NCBI RefSeq assembly: GCF_014642835.1
Contig: NZ_BMJA01000001.1
Coordinates: 911,263 to 975,262 of the forward strand
Length of the DNA: 64,000 nucleotides
Direction: 5' to 3'
From: Dyella nitratireducens
GTDB lineage: Bacteria; Pseudomonadota; Gammaproteobacteria; Xanthomonadales; Rhodanobacteraceae
The position numbers were made by a program, and so were the translations under genes. Below the pieces are notes generated by a model. The model made no database searches. It was not told where the DNA came from and saw only the letters and a list, made by a program, of their open reading frames with translations. Positions within the stretch are counted from its first letter, which is position 1. Each line of letters begins with the position of its first letter. This document shows positions 17,623-26,706 of the stretch, in pieces.

Positions 17623-18876
17623 TCACGCCGCGCGCGTCGCCACCACCGGCGGCACATTCGACGCACGCCGCGCTGGTACGAAGACCGCGATCTGCCCTAG
17701 CGTCACCACCACGGCAAGACCAACCAGCACGTAGTAGGCCGGCATGCTCTCCATCTCGAACTTGCTCATCAGCAGCCGGTTCAATCCCACCGCCAAGGCA
17801 ACGCCGACCACGGCGCCGCCACCGGCGATCATCAGATTTTCCAACTGGAAATAATGCAGGATGTCGATCTTCCTCGCGCCCAGCGCACGACGCACCCCGA
17901 TCTGGCGGTGACGCTGGCCCACCCAGAAGCTGGTGAGGCCCACGATGCCGGCTGCCGTCACGGCGAGCAGGATCAAGCAGATCACGCCCATCAGCACCGC
18001 CATGCCGATATCCGCGCGATAGGCTTCGGCGCGAATATCCTTGAACGACTTGACGCTGTCGTCATCAAGCACACGCATGGGATTGACGGCGTACAACTTC
18101 GACGGCACCGCACGCATCACGTCATCGAGCCTCCCCGGCTTGGTGCGCACCGCATAGCGTGAAAAATTGGAATTCAAGCGAACCGGTTCGATGGTGGAAT
18201 TCCACACGAAACTGCTGGCCCAACTGCTTACGGAAGGCACCTGCAAACGTTCCACCTCACCGATGACCGTGCTCGGCGTGCTCGAGCCATCCAGGTACAC
18301 CACCTTGCCCACCGCATCGCTGTTTGGAAACAGCTTGTCGGCAAGCGGTTTGGTGATGATCACCAGATTCGCTTCGCTGGGATCACGGAATCCCTTGTTG
18401 GTCACGTCCGCGGCCGTGAAGTTGCGCCCGGCGATCAGATGCAGGCCCAGCGTCTTCATCAGGTTTTCGTCGCCAAAGTAATACGTCGTACGCGCATTGC
18501 CCGCGCGAAGCTCCGCGCCCGGCTTCAATGACATGGCGCCATTCCAGCTCGACGGGAACAGCGGCAGCGAATTGATCGGGGTGACGGACTCGACATCCGG
18601 CATCGAGCGCAGGGCACTGATATCCTCGTTCATCATGGCGTCGAGCTTCTGGATACTGGCCGGATCGTCGCCGTTCGGCGCACCCACCCACTGCTGGGTG
18701 ATCATGAACAGATTGCTTTCATCCAGCCCGGTCGGGCGCTGCACGTTCTGGACACGCGCATAGATGATGAAGACCGCATTGCAGACAATGGCCAGCGTCA
18801 AGGCAATCTGCAGCGCGATCAGCACCACGCCCGCCTTGTGCTTGCGCAATGCCGCGATCATGGGATGCAAGGTCAT
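17623..18876 (-). CDS. P4B: FtsX/MacB-type permease, type B
   Basis: The 417-residue type B permease starts MTLHPMIAALRKHKAG. TM1 carries LTLAIVCNAVFII, followed by PTGLDESNLFMITQQWVG, placing it with P1B to P3B. The core has LGLHLIAGRNFTAADVTNKG. The FtsX part has IGVRRALGARKIDILHYFQLEN and the tail VPPVVATRAA. It begins 12 bp after P4A. Confidence 0.9.
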   Translation of the reverse strand: MTLHPMIAALRKHKAGVVLIALQIALTLAIVCNAVFIIYARVQNVQRPTGLDESNLFMITQQWVGAPNGDDPASIQKLDAMMNEDISALRSMPDVESVTPINSLPLFPSSWNGAMSLKPGAELRAGNARTTYYFGDENLMKTLGLHLIAGRNFTAADVTNKGFRDPSEANLVIITKPLADKLFPNSDAVGKVVYLDGSSTPSTVIGEVERLQVPSVSSWASSFVWNSTIEPVRLNSNFSRYAVRTKPGRLDDVMRAVPSKLYAVNPMRVLDDDSVKSFKDIRAEAYRADIGMAVLMGVICLILLAVTAAGIVGLTSFWVGQRHRQIGVRRALGARKIDILHYFQLENLMIAGGGAVVGVALAVGLNRLLMSKFEMESMPAYYVLVGLAVVVTLGQIAVFVPARRASNVPPVVATRAA

Positions 18877-18888
18877 GGCAGCGTCTCC

Positions 18889-20214
18889 TCAGTTCGTTTT
18901 CAGCTGCAGCGCAGGCTGCACGCGCGAGGCGCGGAAAGTGGGATAAAGCCCGGCCAGCATGGTGGCGATGATGGCCACTGCCAGGGTGAGCGCCAACAAA
19001 TTCAGATCGACACGCGCGAGCGAGGCGATTTCCTTCGGCAGCACCCAACTTATGCCGTGGATACCGATCCAGGTCAGCAGCAGGCCGAGCACGCCGCCGG
19101 TCAGGCCCACCGTACCGGCCTCGACCAGGAACTGCGTATAGATGGCCATACGCGGCGCGCCCAGCGCACGGCGTACGCCAATCTCGGAACTGCGGCGCAG
19201 GAACTTGGCCAGCAGCAGGCCGGCGGTGTTCACCAGGCAGGCGATCAGCAGACCGAGCGCCACCACCAGGGATATCTTGGTGTCGCTCGGTACCACGTGC
19301 TCGGACTCCAGCCATGCCGGCAGATCACGCAAGCGGTTGTTCAAGGGCCAGTTGAATCGGCCGGACGCTTTCTGGTCGTTGAAATAGCCGTCCAGATAAT
19401 TCTTGTAGGAAGACACGGCGGCCTTATCGTCCAGCTCCACCATGTAGGAAATCCAGACACAGGACGACTGCTGCAGGCCGACGAAGCCCGAGCCCTTCGG
19501 AATCTCCGAACAATTGGTGTTGCCATCGTTCTGCATATCGACGTCGATGGCGCGCGTAAACGGCAGGAACACATCTTCCTGGTCGGCGGTGAAGCCGCCG
19601 GTATTCACCACGTCGTAATACACCGGCTTGGGTGTCCAGTTATCCAGCACGCCGACGATGCGATAGTCCTTGCCATCGATGTCGAGCGTCTTGCCTACGC
19701 TGTTGTTGCCGCCAAACAACTTCTGGTTGAGCTTGGCGTTGATCACCACGACGGCGGCGCGTTGCGCATCGCTGTCGGCCGCCCAGGCGCTGCCATACTT
19801 GAACGGCACGTCCAGCATCGCGAAAAACTCGCTGTAGACCGCATGCCCGCCCACGTTGATCGGATGCATGTGCGCGTCAGGCGGCACGATCGATGGCGAT
19901 ACGCGATACATCGCGGACTGGTACTTGCCGCGATGGTCGCGCATCAAGGCAGTCGCATCGAGGTAGTCCATCGCATCCGGCGGATCGTTGTTGTTGGTCG
20001 CATCAAGACGGCCCTTGGGGCCCCACATATCGATCTGCGGTACGAACAGCCGCGACGATTTCCACGGAATCGGATCACCCGACACCGCGCGGAACACCGA
20101 ATAGCTGGTCATGGACGCCGCCACCCCGAAGCCGACGATCAAGATCATCAACGCGGTGAGGCCCGGACTTCTTTTTAGACTTCTTATTGCCAGATCAAAG
20201 TAATAGCCAAGCAT
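18889..20214 (-). CDS. P4A: FtsX/MacB-type permease, type A
   Basis: This 441-residue type A permease starts MLGYYFDLAIRSLKRSPGL. TM1 has FGVAASMTSYSVF, then GDPIPWKSSRLFVPQID as in P1A to P3A. Cys235 and Cys252 flank SEIPKGSGFVGLQQSS. The FtsX segment is EIGVRRALGAPRMAIYTQFL and the tail LYPTFRASRVQPALQLKTN. A GGGGAG ribosome-binding site precedes the ATG. The 53-bp gap from P3B is the widest inside the array. Confidence 0.9.
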   Translation of the reverse strand: MLGYYFDLAIRSLKRSPGLTALMILIVGFGVAASMTSYSVFRAVSGDPIPWKSSRLFVPQIDMWGPKGRLDATNNNDPPDAMDYLDATALMRDHRGKYQSAMYRVSPSIVPPDAHMHPINVGGHAVYSEFFAMLDVPFKYGSAWAADSDAQRAAVVVINAKLNQKLFGGNNSVGKTLDIDGKDYRIVGVLDNWTPKPVYYDVVNTGGFTADQEDVFLPFTRAIDVDMQNDGNTNCSEIPKGSGFVGLQQSSCVWISYMVELDDKAAVSSYKNYLDGYFNDQKASGRFNWPLNNRLRDLPAWLESEHVVPSDTKISLVVALGLLIACLVNTAGLLLAKFLRRSSEIGVRRALGAPRMAIYTQFLVEAGTVGLTGGVLGLLLTWIGIHGISWVLPKEIASLARVDLNLLALTLAVAIIATMLAGLYPTFRASRVQPALQLKTN

Positions 20215-20267
20215 GTGCTATCTCCCCGTTTTCCGTTGAATATTCCTGCGCCAAAAAATGCCGTCCT

Positions 20268-21500
20268 TCATACCGATCGTGTTGCTTCCACCGGCGACAC
20301 GCGCGATGCGCGCAGCGCAGGAGCCAGCACGGCCGCCTGCCCCAGCAACAACAGCGCCGCCACACCGGCCAACACGTAACCCGCACCAAGCCGGTCCATT
20401 TCAAACTGCTTCATCAGCCAGAGATTCAAGCCGATCGCCAACACGCCCCCCATCACCACGCCGGCGACGGCGATCAGCAGATTCTCGGTGAGGAAGTAAC
20501 TGAGAATGTCGTGTTGCGTGGCGCCGAGTGCACGCCGCACGCCGATCTGCTTGCGGCGCTGGCCGACCCAGAAGCTGCTCAATCCGACAATGCCGGCGCC
20601 GGTAACCAATAGCAGCACCACACTGATGCCGCTCATCAGAATGGCCATGCCGCGATCATCGCGATAGGCCTCTTCGCGCACCTGCGCAAAGCTGCGCACA
20701 CCATCCTTGGGGCTGATGACGCGCATGCGGTTGGCGGCGTACAGGGCGGCGCGGACATGCTGACGCACCTCGTCCAGCTGACCCGGCTGCACACGCACCA
20801 CATAGTGCGTGATCGGCGTGAGCTGGCGATAAGGCACCAGCGTGGAGCAATCCGCCCATTTGGCCATGCTGTTGTCCACCCAGGGCGTACGCAGGCGGTC
20901 GACGACACCGATCACCATGCTTGGCGAGGCACTGATGTAGACAGGCTTGCCGATCGCCGACTCGTGCGGAAACATCTGCATCGCCAGCGCGCGCGTGATG
21001 ATGATCACGGCAGGCCGCATATAACCTTTTCCATCGAGCAGACCGATCTCATCCGCACGGAAATTGCGCCCCTCCACCAATTTCAAGCCCAGCGTCGATA
21101 GCGTGTTCTCATCGCTGTAGTACGTCGCCGCACTGGTGACGTATTTGAGCTTTTCCGGTGAATGCCCCACGCCCATGACATTGCCGCCGTTGCCCAACGG
21201 ATAGGCATTGGTGGCATAGACGTTCGCCACACCCGGCACGCGGCGCAGCGTGTCCAGATCCGCAGCGGTCAGCGATGCCATCTGATCGGCATTCGGTTTG
21301 CCTGCCCATTCATTGCCGATCACCAGCAAGCTGGCTTCGTCGATACCGCTGGGTTGCGACAGGCGCGCCAGCCGCGCCTGGACGATGAACAAGGCATTGC
21401 AGACGATCGCCAACGTCAGCGCAATTTGCGCGGCAATCAGCAAGGTGCCGGCCTTGTGGTGTCGAAGTGCAGCGAGAACGGGTCCAATCTGCATCGTCAT
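20268..21500 (-). CDS. P3B: FtsX/MacB-type permease, type B
   Basis: The 410-residue type B permease starts MTMQIGPVLAALRHHKAG. TM1 has LTLAIVCNALFIV, then QPSGIDEASLLVIGNEWAG. The core includes LGLKLVEGRNFRADEIGLL. The FtsX part has IGVRRALGATQHDILSYFLTEN and the tail is VSPVEATRSV. It begins 4 bp after P3A. N-terminus and tail are very close to P1B and P2B, which points to recent duplication within this half of the array. Confidence 0.9.
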   Translation of the reverse strand: MTMQIGPVLAALRHHKAGTLLIAAQIALTLAIVCNALFIVQARLARLSQPSGIDEASLLVIGNEWAGKPNADQMASLTAADLDTLRRVPGVANVYATNAYPLGNGGNVMGVGHSPEKLKYVTSAATYYSDENTLSTLGLKLVEGRNFRADEIGLLDGKGYMRPAVIIITRALAMQMFPHESAIGKPVYISASPSMVIGVVDRLRTPWVDNSMAKWADCSTLVPYRQLTPITHYVVRVQPGQLDEVRQHVRAALYAANRMRVISPKDGVRSFAQVREEAYRDDRGMAILMSGISVVLLLVTGAGIVGLSSFWVGQRRKQIGVRRALGATQHDILSYFLTENLLIAVAGVVMGGVLAIGLNLWLMKQFEMDRLGAGYVLAGVAALLLLGQAAVLAPALRASRVSPVEATRSV

Positions 21501-21504
21501 CGCC

Positions 21505-22821
21505 TCAATTCGATTTCAGCTGCCACGCCGGCTGCACGTGCGCCGCGCGCCAGGTGGGATAGAACGCCGCAGCCACCGTCGCCACCAGTGCACACAGCAG
21601 GGTCAGACCCATCAGGCTCACGCTCATATGCGCCAGGCGTGCAATGTCCGGATCAAAAACCAGCCCAATGCTGAGCATGCCGATACCGGTAAACAGCAGA
21701 CCTGCCACGCCGCCGGCAACCCCCACCATGGCGGCCTCGGCCAGAAACTGCAGCCATATTTCGCGACGCGACGCGCCCAGCGCACGGCGCACACCGATTT
21801 CGCCGGCGCGGCGCATGAATTTCGCTAGTAGCAAGCCCACCGTGTTCACCAGGCACACCAGGAAGAAACCCAGCGACAGCAGCAGGGACATGCGCGTTGC
21901 CGGTGGCACCACCTTTTCCTGCTGCAACCATTGGGTGAGATCGAACAATGCCGTCTTGGCCGGCCAGTGAAAGCGCCCCGCTCGATTCTGTTCGGCCACA
22001 TAGCCTTGCAGATAGCCGCGATAGGCCTGCACGGCAGTACTGTCGGGCAGCTCGACCCAGAACGACACCCACGCGCAGCCCGAACGCAGCCAGCCATCCC
22101 AGCCGGGATCGCGCCCCGTCGTCCCGCGGCAAAGGTCGTTGCCGCTGGTGTCGGTGTGCGTATCGACGGCGTGCGTGAACGGCAGAATGAAATCCGGCGG
22201 ATCGCTGAAGCCATCGTCATTGTTGACGTCGTAGAAACGCGGCCGGGGATTCCAGTCGGCCATGACCCCGACGATCCGATAATCGTGATCATCCAGCCGC
22301 AATGAGCGGCCCACACTGTTGGCGCCACCGAACACTTGTTGATTCAACTGGCTGCTGATCACTACGACGGCTGCGTGCGCATCATCCTGCGCGTGGTCCC
22401 AGCCGCTCCCATAAACAAAGGGCGCCTCGAACATGGGAAAGAAATCGGCATAAGCCGCATAACCGTCGACATGAAACGGTTCGCGCGAGACGTCATCCGG
22501 TATCAATGTATGGTTTATCGGATAGATCGCCGTTTGCCGCGCTCCCTTGCGATCGCGCATCAGCGCCATGGCGTCCGTGTAAGTGAGCGCATCCGGTATA
22601 TCACTGCCATCGATGCGAGCCTGCGGTCCCCACGGGTCGATCTGCGGTACGAACAGCCGCGATGACTTGTCCGGCAACGGATTGGCGGATACCGCGCGAA
22701 ACACGGCAAACGTCGTCATGGATGCAGCCACGCCCACGCCGATGGCCAGCACCATCAGTACGGTGAGCACCGGGTTGCGCCGCAGGCTGCGCAGTCCGAG
22801 CCGGAGATAGTAGGCAAGCAT
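21505..22821 (-). CDS. P3A: FtsX/MacB-type permease, type A
   Basis: This 438-residue type A permease starts at ATG 22821 (MLAYYLRLGLRSLRRNPVL), with GGGGAG upstream and another AGGA close by. An upstream extension of 33 residues overlaps P2B and is not used. TM1 has VGVAASMTTFAVF, followed by FVPQIDPWGPQ. Cys231 and Cys249 form the pair. The FtsX segment is EIGVRRALGASRREIWLQFL and the tail FYPTWRAAHVQPAWQLKSN. Confidence 0.9.
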   Translation of the reverse strand: MLAYYLRLGLRSLRRNPVLTVLMVLAIGVGVAASMTTFAVFRAVSANPLPDKSSRLFVPQIDPWGPQARIDGSDIPDALTYTDAMALMRDRKGARQTAIYPINHTLIPDDVSREPFHVDGYAAYADFFPMFEAPFVYGSGWDHAQDDAHAAVVVISSQLNQQVFGGANSVGRSLRLDDHDYRIVGVMADWNPRPRFYDVNNDDGFSDPPDFILPFTHAVDTHTDTSGNDLCRGTTGRDPGWDGWLRSGCAWVSFWVELPDSTAVQAYRGYLQGYVAEQNRAGRFHWPAKTALFDLTQWLQQEKVVPPATRMSLLLSLGFFLVCLVNTVGLLLAKFMRRAGEIGVRRALGASRREIWLQFLAEAAMVGVAGGVAGLLFTGIGMLSIGLVFDPDIARLAHMSVSLMGLTLLCALVATVAAAFYPTWRAAHVQPAWQLKSN

Positions 22822-22861
22822 CCTGTTCTTCACTCCCCTTTCCGTTGGCGCGAATGCCGGC

Positions 22862-24094
22862 TCATGCGGGGCGCGTCGCTTCGATCGGCGGCACGCGCGA
22901 TGCGCGCAGCGCCGGTGCAAAGACCGCGCCCTGCCCCAACAACAACAAGATCACGATGCCGCCCAGCACGTAGGTCAGCGGCAAGACGCTTAGCGTGAAA
23001 CGCGTGACCAGCCAGAGATTGAGACCGAAGGTCAGCAGCACGCCGAGCGCCACGCCAGCCAGGCTGATCAGCAGGTTTTCCGTCATGAAGTAACTGAGGA
23101 TGTCGCGGTGGGTGGCGCCGAGCGCGCGGCGCACGCCGATCTGCCGCCGCCGCTGCCCCACCCAGAAGCTGGTGAGGCCTACGATGCCGGCTGCCGTGAT
23201 GGCCAGCAGCACCGCGCAGATGATGCTCATGAGAATCGCCATGCCACGGTCGCGCTCAAACGCACGATGGCGGACTTCGGCAAAGCTGAGCACACCATCC
23301 TTGGAATCGATCATGCGCATACGATTTTCCGCGTACAGCGCCTTGGGTGCTGCGCGCATGGCGGCCGTAAGCTGGCCCGGCTTGGTGCGCACGATGTAGT
23401 ACCCGCCCCACGGCATGGCCATGCGAATGGGCACCACCATCGATTCCCCGGCGTAAGGCACGCTCCATGTACCCACGTCGGATCGTTGCAAGACATCCAC
23501 GATGCCGACGATGGTGACGGGTGCACTGGTCATCGCGTAGAAGCTCTTGCCGAGCGCATCGCCATGCGGATACAGCTTGTCGGCCAACGGCTTGCTGACA
23601 ATCGCCACCGAGGGATTCATTTTTTCGCGCAAGCCACGGCTCTGCACTTCGTCCGGACGGAAGTCGCGCCCGGCGATCAGCTTCTCGCCGAGGGCGCCGA
23701 GAAAATGCTCGTCGCCGGCAAAGTACGACGCGTCGGTCGTCTCCGTGCGCTGGTCCGGCTTCAAGGTGATCAAGTTATCCCAGCCGCCGCCCTTAAAGGG
23801 ATACTGGTTGCTGGGGGTCACGTCCTGCACGCCAGGCACTTGGCGCAGCGCGGCTAGATCTTCCTGGATTCTCTCCAACGCCTCCTGCGTGGAGTACTGC
23901 TCTCCCCACAGGTTCTGTATCACGAATATGTTGGCTTCATCGACGCCGCTTGGTTCGTTCATGCGCGACAGGCGCTGATGGATGATGAATAGGGCGTTGC
24001 AGACGATCGCCAGGGTCAGCGCAATCTGCAGGGCGATCAGGATCGTACCGGCCTTGTGGCGGCGCAGCGCGGCGAGAATGGGCTGGATATCCAT
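22862..24094 (-). CDS. P2B: FtsX/MacB-type permease, type B
   Basis: The 410-residue type B permease starts MDIQPILAALRRHKAG. TM1 has LTLAIVCNALFII, then EPSGVDEANIFVIQNLWGE. The core includes LGEKLIAGRDFRPDEVQSR. The FtsX part has IGVRRALGATHRDILSYFMTEN and the tail is VPPIEATRPA. It begins 15 bp after P2A, and P3A starts 40 bp beyond its stop. Confidence 0.9.
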   Translation of the reverse strand: MDIQPILAALRRHKAGTILIALQIALTLAIVCNALFIIHQRLSRMNEPSGVDEANIFVIQNLWGEQYSTQEALERIQEDLAALRQVPGVQDVTPSNQYPFKGGGWDNLITLKPDQRTETTDASYFAGDEHFLGALGEKLIAGRDFRPDEVQSRGLREKMNPSVAIVSKPLADKLYPHGDALGKSFYAMTSAPVTIVGIVDVLQRSDVGTWSVPYAGESMVVPIRMAMPWGGYYIVRTKPGQLTAAMRAAPKALYAENRMRMIDSKDGVLSFAEVRHRAFERDRGMAILMSIICAVLLAITAAGIVGLTSFWVGQRRRQIGVRRALGATHRDILSYFMTENLLISLAGVALGVLLTFGLNLWLVTRFTLSVLPLTYVLGGIVILLLLGQGAVFAPALRASRVPPIEATRPA

Positions 24095-24109
24095 GAATGC
24101 TCCCCGGCC

Positions 24110-25420
24110 TCAGTTGGACTTCAATTGCCAGGCCGGCTGCACTTGCGCAGCACGCCAAGCGGGATAGAACGCTGCTGCCACCGTGGCGAAAATGGCCACC
24201 GCGAAAGTCAGCCCGATGAGCGATACATCCACATGTGCGAGTCGCGCTATGTCGGGTTCGAACAGCAGGCCCACGCCGGACATGCCGCCTATGGTCAACA
24301 GCAATCCCAGCAGACCGCCGGCCAACCCGACCGCTGCCGCCTCAACCAGGTATTGCGCATAGATTTCATGTCGGGTCGCTCCCAGCGCGCGGCGCACACC
24401 GATCTCGCCCGAGCGACGCATGAATTTCGCCAGCAACAACCCGACCGTGTTGACCAGGCAGATGACGAAGAAGCACATCGCCACGATCAGCGAAATGCGG
24501 CTCTCGGGCGGTACGACGTGCTGGACGTCAAGCCACTTCATGACATCGGGCAAGCGCACATTCGCTACCCAACCGAAACGACCGGCGCGCTGTTGGTCGG
24601 CGGAATAGCTTTCTAGGAATTGACGATAACGCGCAACATCGTTCGACGAGTCCAGTTCCACCCATGGCATCAGCCAGACACAATTGCTTTGCAGGAATTC
24701 ATCCCAGCCGTTGTAAGTAATCGTTCCACGGCAGCTGTTCCTGCCGGCGTTATCGGCCCTCAGGTCCAGGGCACGATTGAGCACCAGATAAAAATCCGGC
24801 GGATCGTTAAAGCCGCTTTCGCCCCAAGCATCGTAAAAGCGCGGTGAGGGATCCCAGTGCTTGCTAACACCGACGATGCGGTAGTCATGTCCGGACAACG
24901 TGATGCTCTTGCCCACGCTGTTGGCACCGCCAAACATGCGCTGATTGAATTCCTGGGTCAGTACGATGTCGGCCGCACGGTTATCGTCTTCGGTGGCGTC
25001 CCAGCCACTGCCGTACAGGAAAGGCACATCGAACATCGTGAAGAAGTCAGCTGTGGCGGCAAAGCCCTGGGTCGATACCGGCACACTGTTGGCGTCATGC
25101 GGAAGGGCGGACAACATGACCTGGTATATCAGGGCCATGCGTGACGCCTGGTGCGCCTTCATCAAGGCCATCGCATCGACATAATTCAATGCGCCAGGCG
25201 GTTCGCCTTTTTCGTTGTATTGCGGTCCCCAGCTGTCGATCTGCGGCACGAACAGCCGCGAAGATTTTTCTGGAATCGGATCACCGGAAACGGCACGGAA
25301 TACCGAGTAGGTAATCATCGACGCCGCCACGCCAAAACCGATCGCCATCACCATCAGTGCGGTGAGCATGGGGTTGCGCTTGAGACTGCGCACGCCGAGT
25401 TGGAAATAGTAAGTCAGCAT
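24110..25420 (-). CDS. P2A: FtsX/MacB-type permease, type A
   Basis: The 436-residue type A permease starts MLTYYFQLGVRSLKRNPML. TM1 has FGVAASMITYSVF, followed by GDPIPEKSSRLFVPQIDSWG. Core blocks are ADFFTMFDVPFLYG and NQRMFGGANSVG. Cys230 and Cys247 flank RGTITYNGWDEFLQSN. The FtsX segment is EIGVRRALGATRHEIYAQYL and the tail FYPAWRAAQVQPAWQLKSN. The leader CGGAAAGGGGAGT before the ATG is nearly the same as at P3A. Confidence 0.9.
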   Translation of the reverse strand: MLTYYFQLGVRSLKRNPMLTALMVMAIGFGVAASMITYSVFRAVSGDPIPEKSSRLFVPQIDSWGPQYNEKGEPPGALNYVDAMALMKAHQASRMALIYQVMLSALPHDANSVPVSTQGFAATADFFTMFDVPFLYGSGWDATEDDNRAADIVLTQEFNQRMFGGANSVGKSITLSGHDYRIVGVSKHWDPSPRFYDAWGESGFNDPPDFYLVLNRALDLRADNAGRNSCRGTITYNGWDEFLQSNCVWLMPWVELDSSNDVARYRQFLESYSADQQRAGRFGWVANVRLPDVMKWLDVQHVVPPESRISLIVAMCFFVICLVNTVGLLLAKFMRRSGEIGVRRALGATRHEIYAQYLVEAAAVGLAGGLLGLLLTIGGMSGVGLLFEPDIARLAHVDVSLIGLTFAVAIFATVAAAFYPAWRAAQVQPAWQLKSN

Positions 25421-25460
25421 GGATATCCGCTACTCCCCTTTCCGCTGATATGAAGTGTGT

Positions 25461-26702
25461 TCATGCCGTTCTCGTCGCTTCAATCGGCGACACGCGAGAG
25501 GCGCGCAACGCCGGGGCAAACACGGCACCTTGCCCAAGCAACAGCAACGCGATCGCCGCGACAAGCAAGTAGCTGCCCGACAAATACGCCACGCCGTAAT
25601 GCGTCACCATCCACAGATTGATGCCGATGGCCAACAACGTGCCGACGACGATGCCGCCCACCGCAATCAGCAGGTTCTCGGTCATGAAATAGCTGAGAAT
25701 GTCGCCCTGCGTTGCCCCCAATGCACGCCGAACGCCGATCTGCCGACGCCGCTGGCCGACCCAGAAACTGGTGAGGCCGACGATGCCTGCCGCGGTAATC
25801 GCAAGCAGTACCGCGCTGACGATCACCAGGAGAACGGCCATGCCGTAGTCGCGCTCGTAGGCTTTCGCGCGTACCTTTGCAAAGGTCACTTCCCCATCGT
25901 TGGCGTAGAAGATGCGCATGCGGTTCTGCGCAATCAGTGCTTTCGGGGCCTCGCGCATCGCCGCGGCGAGCTGCCCAGGACGAGCGCGGATCAGGTAATG
26001 GATATAGCCGCTGCCGACCTCCCGCATGGGCACGAGCACGGCGTTGTAGGCAAAGGCATTGTCGTCGCTGTCCATCATGTGCGACTGCAAGGTGTCGCTG
26101 ATGCCGATGATTGTGGACGGCGTATTGTTGTTGGTGGCGTAGATCTGCTTGCCGAGTGCATCGCCCTTGGGGAAAAGCAAGGTCGCCAGATCTTTGCTGA
26201 CGATAATCACGGGCCATGAAGCCATGGTTTGGATCGAGAGCGCCTGAACTTCGTTGGCCGTAAAGTTGCGCCCCGCGATCAACTTCACGCCCAGGGTATT
26301 GAGCGTGTGATCATCCGACAGATAGATCGACGAGTCCGTGGTCATATGGATCTGATCCGGCTTCATGCGGATGATGTTGTCCCAGCCGCTGCCGTGAAGC
26401 GGAAAGCTGTTGAGCGCCGTCGCATCCTCCACGCTGCCAAGCTGAAGCAGGGCATCCAGGTCGGCTTGAATTTGCACCGCCGTCTCATGGTCGGACAGGT
26501 TGCCCGCCCATACATTGGATATCACGAAAAGATTGGTTTCATTCACACCCGACGGACGGCTGACGCGAGCCATGCGTCCATGGATGATGAACAGCGCATT
26601 GCACACAATCGCCAGCGTCAAGGCGATTTGAAATCCGATCAGAATGGTGCCTGCCTTGTGGCGGCGCATCGCGGCGAGTATGGGCTTGATCTGCATCGTC
26701 AT
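25461..26702 (-). CDS. P1B: FtsX/MacB-type permease, type B
   Basis: The 413-residue type B permease starts MTMQIKPILAAMRRHKAG. TM1 has LTLAIVCNALFII, then RPSGVNETNLFVISNVWAG. The core has LGVKLIAGRNFTANEVQAL. The FtsX part has IGVRRALGATQGDILSYFMTEN and the tail is VSPIEATRTA. It starts 4 bp after P1A. Confidence 0.9.
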   Translation of the reverse strand: MTMQIKPILAAMRRHKAGTILIGFQIALTLAIVCNALFIIHGRMARVSRPSGVNETNLFVISNVWAGNLSDHETAVQIQADLDALLQLGSVEDATALNSFPLHGSGWDNIIRMKPDQIHMTTDSSIYLSDDHTLNTLGVKLIAGRNFTANEVQALSIQTMASWPVIIVSKDLATLLFPKGDALGKQIYATNNNTPSTIIGISDTLQSHMMDSDDNAFAYNAVLVPMREVGSGYIHYLIRARPGQLAAAMREAPKALIAQNRMRIFYANDGEVTFAKVRAKAYERDYGMAVLLVIVSAVLLAITAAGIVGLTSFWVGQRRRQIGVRRALGATQGDILSYFMTENLLIAVGGIVVGTLLAIGINLWMVTHYGVAYLSGSYLLVAAIALLLLGQGAVFAPALRASRVSPIEATRTA

Positions 26703-26706
26703 CGCC

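Noticed and set aside
12666-20178. Long plus-strand frames (over 300 codons) opposite the permease array
   Set aside because: Antisense to conserved permeases, with compositionally biased translations that do not resemble each other as real paralogues would.
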